From Silurus meridionalis (Eukaryota; Chordata; Actinopteri; Siluriformes; Siluridae): a DNA stretch of 64,000 nt. Positions 56,856 to 64,000 of the stretch are shown here, in pieces. Below the pieces are notes generated by a model. The model made no database searches. It saw nothing but the letters and a program-made list of their open reading frames with translations, and was not told the DNA's origin. Location: positions 23,907,108 through 23,971,107 of the forward strand of contig NC_060886.1 in the NCBI RefSeq assembly GCF_014805685.1. The letters run 5' to 3'. Both the position numbers and the translations under genes were made by a program. Numbering within the stretch: the first letter of the stretch is position 1; each line of letters starts with the position of its first letter.

Positions 56856-59554
56856 CATCTAACCATGAGAGTCAACACTGTTTAACTCCACTGGCATTAT
56901 CACCAGAAATGATCATTACAGACATTGGAATTGTGTTATGGTGAAACAGCTTTTATATCGAGGGATCAAGCCCAGAAACACATGCATATAAATAGTATCA
57001 CTCAGAGCATACAGTTCCCCTGTGGTGCTCAGCCACAGAGAGGGAGGAGAAAGGCAGGATGTCGAAAATTCTGAGCATACACTTATATCACACACATTAA
57101 AATATGCACTCTCTCCCGCTCTCTCTTTCTCACATACACACACATACACACACAGAGCAAATGAGGCATAGTAGCTGCTACAGGAAACACCTCAAGAACA
57201 AAACAGCCTGCTGGGACTAACTTTAGTATTTCTACTTCAATCAACCTCTCTGTTTATCAGAGGAAATAGCTCTTACAAGACCACACACCACACCTCGATT
57301 TGGAGGTCCCAAAGGGAAGCTCCTGAGGGAAAACCTTCTAGAGGTCACCGCAAATGGCCGACTCTGAAGTGGCCGCTTTATTGATATGCGTTTTTGCCAT
57401 CTTTAAATGTTAAACCCTCTATCTGATAATCACAAGGGCATTTTAGGTGAACACCAACAGAAAATCTAACGTGGGTGATTACAGATGGGCAGCTGTGTAC
57501 TTTGTGTAGGAGTAATAGCATGTTTTGTGTATAATGAATGAAATGTGACATCACACTTTTGTCTCACCTCCAGGGAAAGTAAACGAGTGTCTGGGTGAAC
57601 TGTCTGCTAGAGAGAAAACAGAAAAATAAACAAAAGCAACACTTGAGGCAAACACTTAACCATGCCCTAAACATATTTCGTCATGCTCCCCCTCAATTTT
57701 TACCCTCTAATCGCAGTAAAACCCCTTCCAGAAAATAGCTTGCACAACATGTACAGTATGTCTAATTGCAGGAACAGTGTATTTTGCTTCTTTCCATGTC
57801 AAGAGTTTTGAGATTAAAGCTGCTGAATGAGATCTTGGTCAGGAATCAAATACCATAGCAAAAAATAAAGAAAAAAGTAAAACTGATCAAATTCTGATAG
57901 TAAATGTTTGTTTGCAATTGAAACATGGGACTCTTTGTTCAAAGCATTTTTCTGTGAGAAGCTGCCGTGTCTCGTTAGCTCTGAAGTGGGTGCAGGACAG
58001 GCCTTAGAAGGGGGAGCAGAGCCCAAAGCGTGTGAACTCTTCAGAGGATTAGATATTTCTGCCCCTCCTGCAGAGACCTGGACACACAATTATCATCCCA
58101 CAGCAGGAGAAAAGTAGAGGACAGACTATAGCAAAAAAAAAAAAAAGCTGTTATCACAACATACAAATCAAATGAATCCTCAAGGCCGATTTTTACTTAT
58201 GAACTTCAAAATATAATACATCTTAAAAATGCAACAAATACTAGTTTGTGCACTGCAACTACAACTAAGTTGCACACTAGAGACCAGCTGCAAGCAGAAA
58301 CACTACAAGTATAGCATACTCTGGCACCTTCAATGTGTTAAAAGTCTGTTACATTGCATACTATGGCTAAAAAATTAAAATTCTTCTAAAATAAGTCTGC
58401 ATTTTCATCATAATAAAGGACAACATCTTTCCACTGTACTTATTACTGTATTTATATAACATAAAATGTGCTGTAATGTTGCTTTACACATTGGTTATAG
58501 TTTCAGTTTGACATTATAGCCTTCTGCATTCAGATATGACTTTTTGACCAGTATTTTCACAGATGTCACACTTCTCTGATTGTTACAAATTTATATACTC
58601 GAGTACATCAGTATATAAATAAATACTTCTTTATGAACTGTAATTGAACCTATCAATGAATACATCTAGGAAAATGTTTTTAGTATGTAGTACCGAATCA
58701 TCAAATCAGTAAATAAAGAGAAATAAAAAGAAAAGTATTAAATCAGTCAGTAGAGTTTAAATCAACTGAATGCAAAGAATGTGTCTAGTCTAATATCTTT
58801 TCTTTAGAAACAAGCTTTTACAATAGATGTCATTGGAATTGCTGAAACTCAGTTTTTAGGGTAGATCTGGTCAGTAAATCTTTGCAAATCTGTCTGTAAA
58901 ACACTAATCGTTTTGCAGTGTTTGTGAGACACTGTAAACATTCATGCCGTGATAAGATAAAAAAAGAAAGGATTTCCACTACCTGATGCAGCCAATGTCT
59001 TGGCTACAGTATAAGACACTTATTCACTTATTTGTTTTTTATTACAACAATATCTCCATCTTGTGGCCAGAGACCCTTGGCCTATAGTCTTCCAGCTGTT
59101 TATGTCACATCCAAGTAGAGGTCTTCTATCAGCAATATATCAAACTCACTCCATAAAGAAAGAGCTTTACAGATATGAGGAAAAATGCACATATTAGATA
59201 TTGAATAATATAGTGATGTAATAAATTACTCTTAAAGTGTATTATATTTTAATTGTAATTTTGAAAGATTAAAGAGTTAATAACAAAATGAATTGAAAGA
59301 ATGGAATTAGGAATTCAGCCTTTAGTCTTGTTTCCCACAGTTTACTGATTGGTATTCATCACCCAGTCTGTTTAAGCTATGTATACAAACCACTGCTGTA
59401 TGCATATTTATGAGTCCTCAGACAAAGTTAGTGACAAGAATGAACGTCAAAAGTCAAAAACCCCCACAATTCTGTCTTGGAAAGTCTTGTTTGTGCAGAT
59501 GCAAGTGAAAGGCTCTATCAAAAAAGAGGGTGTTAGCGCTGCTTTTCTGTTAAC

Positions 59555-59621
<67 letters not shown>

Positions 59622-60060
59622 CTACTGGGTTCGGAAAAGCATTTAAGCAGCTGCTTTCACCAAATGTCATTCAGACACTCCCAACTCCCATCAGGTTTCA
59701 CAGCTACTAATTCATTAACATATACCAAAACACACACAGAAGTTTTCCAACTAAAAACTTTATAATATATTGAAATTGTTTCTTTTTATCAATTAACAAA
59801 ATGCAACATAAACAGAAGAAAAATCTAAATAAAATCAGTATTTTATGACTACCCTTTGGTTTCAAACCTGGATTCATTCTTGCACTTGGCAAACTTTGCA
59901 CACTCTCAAAAAATCAGGAATTTTGTAGGATCAGAGTGAGGTGAATGATTAACCAATTATAGAGCAGGGGCTAATAATCATTAATTTCATATGTAGGTTG
60001 AAACAGAGTCATTAACTGAAACAGAAACAGTTGTGTAAGAGGCTTGAAATTGTGTGAGGA
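56856..60060. other. spacer, no gene seen
   Basis: A+T-rich. It contains a CA-rich patch (57128-57155), an oligo-A run (about 58132-58146) and a GT microsatellite (59559-59620). No supported exon. Confidence 0.55.
59559..59620 (+). repeat. (GT)n microsatellite
   Basis: About 31 GT units. Confidence 0.97.
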
Positions 60061-60099
60061 ACAGCCAAACTCTGCAATTAAGGTGAGGTTGTGGAAATT

Positions 60100-61090
60100 T
60101 GATGTCACTGGTCATACACTATGGCAAGACTGAGCACAGTAACAAGACACAAGGTAGGATTCTCCATCAACAAGGTCTCTCAAATGCAAAGATTTCATGG
60201 CAGATTGGGGTTTCAATATATGCTGTTCAAGCTGTTTTAAAGAAGCACAAATAACCTGGCAATGTTGAGGACCATAGACAAAGTGGTTGGTCAAAGAAAC
60301 TTGATGATGAAACACATCTATCACACATATCATGCTTACTTCCCTTCAGCCTCGAAAGATGTCCAGCAGGACCATCAGCAAAGATCTGGCAGAAACCAGT
60401 GGAAACCCAAATATACCCATTTACTGTCTGGAGAAGTCTGGCCAGAGTTTGTCTCAACCAAAAAGCCAAACCTCCGACGTGGAAGCAAGGCTAAGCGACT
60501 CATCTATGCAGAGAAACTGTGGAACTGTGGTGCAGAAAATTGGCAGGAGGAGTTCTGGACTCATGATTAAAATGTGAAATATTTGGCTATAGCAGAAGGC
60601 AGTTTGGAGAGCAGTACAATAATGAGTGATTGCAGGCAACAATAAACCATGGTGGAGGTTTCCTGCAATTTTAGGGCTGCATTTTTGCAAAAGGAGTTGG
60701 AACTTTGGTCAGACTTAAAGGTGTTCTCAATGCTGAGAAATACAGGCAGATACTTATCCATCAAGTAATACCATCAGGGAGGCATCTGACTGGCTGCAAA
60801 TTTAGTCTGCTGAAAGGCAACAACCCCAAACATATAGCCAATGTCATTAAGAACTATCTTCAGGGTAGAGAAGAACAAGTCCTGGAAGGGATGGTTGTGC
60901 CCCAACAAGGCCCTGATCTCAACATCACCAAGTCTGTCTGGGACTACATGAAGAGGCAGAAGGATTTGAGGTAGAAAACATCCATAGAAGATCTGTGGTT
61001 AGTTCTCCAAGTTGTTTGGAAAGTTCTACCTGCCGAGTTCCTTCAAACTCTTTACGCAAAACAGCACAAACTTCAAAACATACTTCATTC
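60100..61090 (+). pseudogene. decayed Tc1-like transposase of a third family
   Basis: Read on the + strand across several frames. A SRKMSSRTISKDLAETSGN-like block lies near 60350. KPNLRRGSKAKRLIYAEKLW lies near 60460-60530. A degraded catalytic start follows at 60545-60567 (EEFWTHD). GVLNAEKYRQILIHQVIPSG lies near 60720-60780, then NNPKHIANVIKNYL near 60820 and SVWDYMKRQKDLR near 60935-60974. The second catalytic Asp of the usual DNDPKH is replaced (GNNPKH). The Glu expected before SVWDY is Lys (NITKSVW). The active site is therefore lost by substitution in addition to frameshifts. Terminal repeats were not located. Confidence 0.85.
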
Positions 61091-63345
61091 TTGGTCATAC
61101 CGAATATTAACTTTATTTTTACAGCATTATTTCACATATGCCTTTTGCATAGCACTTTATAGCATACAAAATATGTAACTACATTAAATGCTTTTTGCAG
61201 GCCACCCCACATATAATCATAATTTCAACTTCTCCAACTAATAAGAAATGATCTGCTAGGCTTGTTTTACACATTTACATTTTTGCAGTCTTTGAATTTT
61301 ATAATTATGATCTCAGGAGAGATTCTGGCATTCCTGTCATAATTGATATAGTGTGATGGTCATTGTTAATCAAAGAAAAATAAAGCATTCTTTACATTTT
61401 AAATAACTTAAATTTAATTTCTGAAAAGAAAGTCTGTACAGATGTTTGTAATTATGTTAAATGAAGGTTTGCCTCTATAATTTGCCATAGGTATTAAGTC
61501 ACGAAGTGCAGATGTTTAAACAAAGAGCAGACCTGAAATCTCTTGAAGTTTTTTTTTAGCGTGTGTAAGGCATTACCTTCAGATGTTTTGTGTTACCATG
61601 TTGGAAAATCAAAAGGAAAACAGTTCTGTAAAGTCTTCTAAAGTCTTCTAAAGTTCACTCATAATATTGTAGCTATACTGAAGCCAAACCACAATATCTC
61701 AGGTTATCAGATATAATTTAATACAAAGCAGTGTATACCCTCAGGACTAAATGAATACAAAGAAATGTATGTTTTCCCATCTCCAGTCTAATGTAATTAT
61801 TGTATAATAACCTGTAGACCCAGCCTTCACATAATAATTGTGTCTCCAAACTGCTTTTGGATCGTCTCGGTTGAAATTGGCTGACATGTATATTAAAGCT
61901 TAATTCAAGATTGCCAATCCTTTTAAATTCTACTTGACACATCCATTATACCTCTGCCAGATGTCATGCAATGCCCTCTTCGACTTCTTTCTTTTAGTTC
62001 TTTTTCACAGTTTTTTCCAGCTAATGCTGCTTTACACTTATATCTGATTACAGTATGCACATATTATAGTATACAAATTATAGTTAGCTAATTTTTGTTA
62101 TTTTTAAAAATAGATTGTAAAACTATTCGCCTTAAAATGACAAATATAGAGGCTTTACTCGGAGTTGGAAAAAGTTACGTCATCACTTACACAATGAACG
62201 TTATACATACTCTGAGATAAGCTACTAAAAAGATGTGAAGAATTCAAAACATTTCTGTGTACCTGCTTCTTCATTATTCATCACTTTTTGAAAATATATT
62301 GCAAAATCAAATATTTACACACACACACAAATTAATATAGCCACTAGGTTAATAAAATCACAGTCATTAAAACCTTCATAATGTGTTTATTATTTGAGTT
62401 ATAGAATTAATACAATGCTTTTTAAAATTTTATTATTTTAATGTACTCTCTCTAAAAAAAAAAAAAAAAACCGACCCAAAGAAGAAATGACCATGCATTC
62501 ATCTGCTACAGTTTGCCTTAAACTAAATTAATATTGTGTATTTATTATTAATAAATATTTGTTTGAATTGGAATGGCATGTTTTTTTTTTTTTATATTTA
62601 CATCCCACATTACATTTAGTGTGGTAACTAAGGTAACTATGTGCCTGTCCCCACTAGCCCTGACTTTACATTACCAATATGCAATAAAGTTCATAGATGA
62701 ATTATAAATGATGAGGGATTGGACTTTATAGCTATTAAAGAACACACCATTAACTAACGGGAACGTCATCAATGGATATGATCGACTGCAAGAAGAAGTA
62801 AAGAATTAAAATCACATATAGCTGAGCTATGCTTTTATTTCACTGTGTGCATAACTCTCAGTCCTGCAACCTCTGAATACTACTTAAATCCGGTGTTAAA
62901 GCATGACTGAGTTCTGAGTCCTGTTGTGTGCAATAAGCATTAAATTCTCACCACGCACCATGCTTTTATCACTCAACTCTGAATATAGCATGAAATATGC
63001 CAAGAAAATAAACCCAACTTAGACTATGAGCAGGTTTTCCCAAAACATCAAGGACGTAGATAAGCCTAAAGTGTAAATGATATTCATTGACATTAAACAT
63101 AAAAGTAACATTAAAGATAATAATTTCCACTGACTGTTACATTTCTAAAACATTTGAGATTAACTTTAATATTCATTATCAGCTTCCATAATACACATAC
63201 ATAGTTATATAACATCGAATTATATAAGTTTAGATAAAAAAACACTGATAAAGACATCAAATTTGTTTGAGAAGCCCAAATAATATAGTAAACATTTCTT
63301 TTAAATGATAAAGTGCTCATATAAGTCATTGCTGTTGGATAAGGA
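61091..63345. other. spacer upstream of the protease gene
   Basis: A+T-rich, with oligo-A (62454-62470) and oligo-T (62580-62594) runs. No exon recognised. The last few hundred bases would include the proximal upstream region of the protease gene. Confidence 0.55.
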
Positions 63346-63350
63346 CATGC

Positions 63351-63358
63351 TATAAATA
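63351..63358 (+). promoter_or_regulatory. TATA box of the aspartic protease gene
   Basis: TATAAATA lies 48 bp before the ATG at 63399. A start about 25-30 bp downstream would leave a leader of roughly 15-20 bases. A strong TATA box and very short leader are usual for highly expressed secreted digestive enzymes. Confidence 0.65.
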
Positions 63359-63398
63359 TGCTTGATTCAGGTAGCTTGGAGAAAATATCTGTGGAGGC

Positions 63399-63677
63399 AT
63401 GATGCGGTGTGTAGTACTCGGCCTGCTTTGTCTGGCTTTTACTGAGGGACTCGTCAGGTAAGAGAACAAGCGCCAAAGTGGACGTTATTTAAATCAAATA
63501 AAAAAAAAATTATTCTATTGCAGCGTTATTCTACACTTTGTTGTCTGCAGAGTTTCTCTAGTTAAAAAGTCGACCATAATGAAGGAAAGGGAAGGAAATT
63601 TCCTCAAGGAAATGCTGAAGTCCGCACAGTTCAGCTATCAGGATGGCTACCCTGAGGACCTGATCAACCAAAATGAT
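63399..63677 (+). CDS. pepsin/gastricsin-like aspartic protease zymogen, exons 1-2 (partial)
   Basis: Exon 1 (63399-63457) encodes a signal peptide (MMRCVVLGLLCLAFTEG, then LV) and ends in phase 2 at GTAAGA. Intron 1 is 63458-63550 (93 bp), with a good pyrimidine tract and ctgcag. Exon 2 (63551-63677) begins RVSLVKKSTIMKEREGNFLK and ends QDGYPEDLINQND at a GTAAAT donor. A hydrophobic signal followed by (V/I)-R-V-x-L-x-K-K-S at the mature start is the A1-family propeptide signature of pepsinogens, gastricsin and relatives. The exon 1 boundary just before the V-x-L-x-K motif also matches that gene family. The catalytic DTG exons would lie beyond 64000. Either of two adjacent ATGs (63399 and 63402) could start it. 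Which member (pepsin, gastricsin, nothepsin-like) cannot be decided. Confidence 0.65.
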
Positions 63678-64000
63678 GTAAATTTACCTTGTACTTCTAT
63701 GATTCCACTATTATGCTGTAAATATAATGAAAAATAAAGGTTTTTTCATTATGTTAAAGGTTTTTTCAAATAAAGGTTTTTCAAATGTTTATAAAGGAGA
63801 CCCCTGGATAGGTAAACACAGAAGACACTACAGAAAGAAAAATGGAAGAATTTAGAGAAAACAGCATGGGGTGAGGAGAAGATTCAGGCCAAAGAACTAA
63901 AAAGAAAGTTTCCAAAGTTTAGGGTTAGTTTCAAACTAAAACAAAGAAAACACCATACAGTGCATTAACTTTTTTTTTTTTTTTTTTTTTTAAGTGATTT
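63678..64000 (+). other. intron 2 of the protease gene (start)
   Basis: No further exon was recognised before the right edge. The stretch contains a short tandem repeat of aaaggttttttca-type units (63737-63788) and an oligo-T run (63970-63991). Confidence 0.5.

Noticed and set aside
63111..63476. 121-codon minus-strand frame over the protease promoter
   Set aside because: It overlaps exon 1 in antisense; the + strand has a TATA box, signal peptide and splice donor that explain the region better.

Overview
The window is vertebrate nuclear DNA, most likely from a teleost fish. The signs are long CA/GT, GA, TA and GATA microsatellites, split genes with GT-AG introns, several Tc1/mariner-type transposon families, a DIRS-type tyrosine-recombinase retrotransposon, an RTE-like LINE and SINE/L2-type tails of kinds common in fish. 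The species cannot be named from the sequence. There are no bacterial or viral genes. Nearly all long open frames are chance or repeat-driven; coding content is sparse.

Layout. 1-5.8 kb: A+T-rich spacer with a possible piggyBac-type fragment (556-1230) and a decayed DIRS-like retrotransposon (about 2450-4068). 5.84-12.84 kb: the most striking part, a 7-kb block bounded by ~150-bp inverted repeats that are about 93% identical. Inside, two arms of telomere-like TTAGGG repeats and a 20-bp minisatellite lie in opposite orientation, with the G-rich strand pointing inward from both sides. The 1.2-kb centre holds a decayed Tc1-like fragment, a GATA-type microsatellite and a LINE 3' tail. The geometry resembles two subtelomeres joined end to end, or a large fold-back repeat. 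16.4-18.4 kb: a broken IS630/Tc1-like transposase gene that still shows two short introns. 18.4-33 kb: mostly spacer, with a C-rich degenerate repeat, MITE/SINE remnants and a candidate first coding exon on the minus strand (27706-27765). 33.0-35.3 kb: a decayed RTE-like LINE. 38.5-41.3 kb: an L2/CR1-type LINE end and a decayed Tc1-like element. 43.2-43.6 kb: a second candidate minus-strand first exon. 54.6-56.2 kb: a nearly full-length Tc1-like transposon with well preserved 215-bp IR/DR ends. It is followed by fragments of two other Tc1-like families (56.2-56.85 and 60.1-61.1 kb). 63.35-63.68 kb: TATA box and first two exons of a secreted pepsin-like aspartic protease zymogen, continuing beyond the right edge. 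This is the only host gene supported with reasonable confidence.

There is no operon-like cooperation among these features. The mobile elements are independent insertions of different ages. The two minus-strand candidate first exons both end in phase 0 and could be alternative promoters of one gene whose remaining exons lie to the left, but this is inference.
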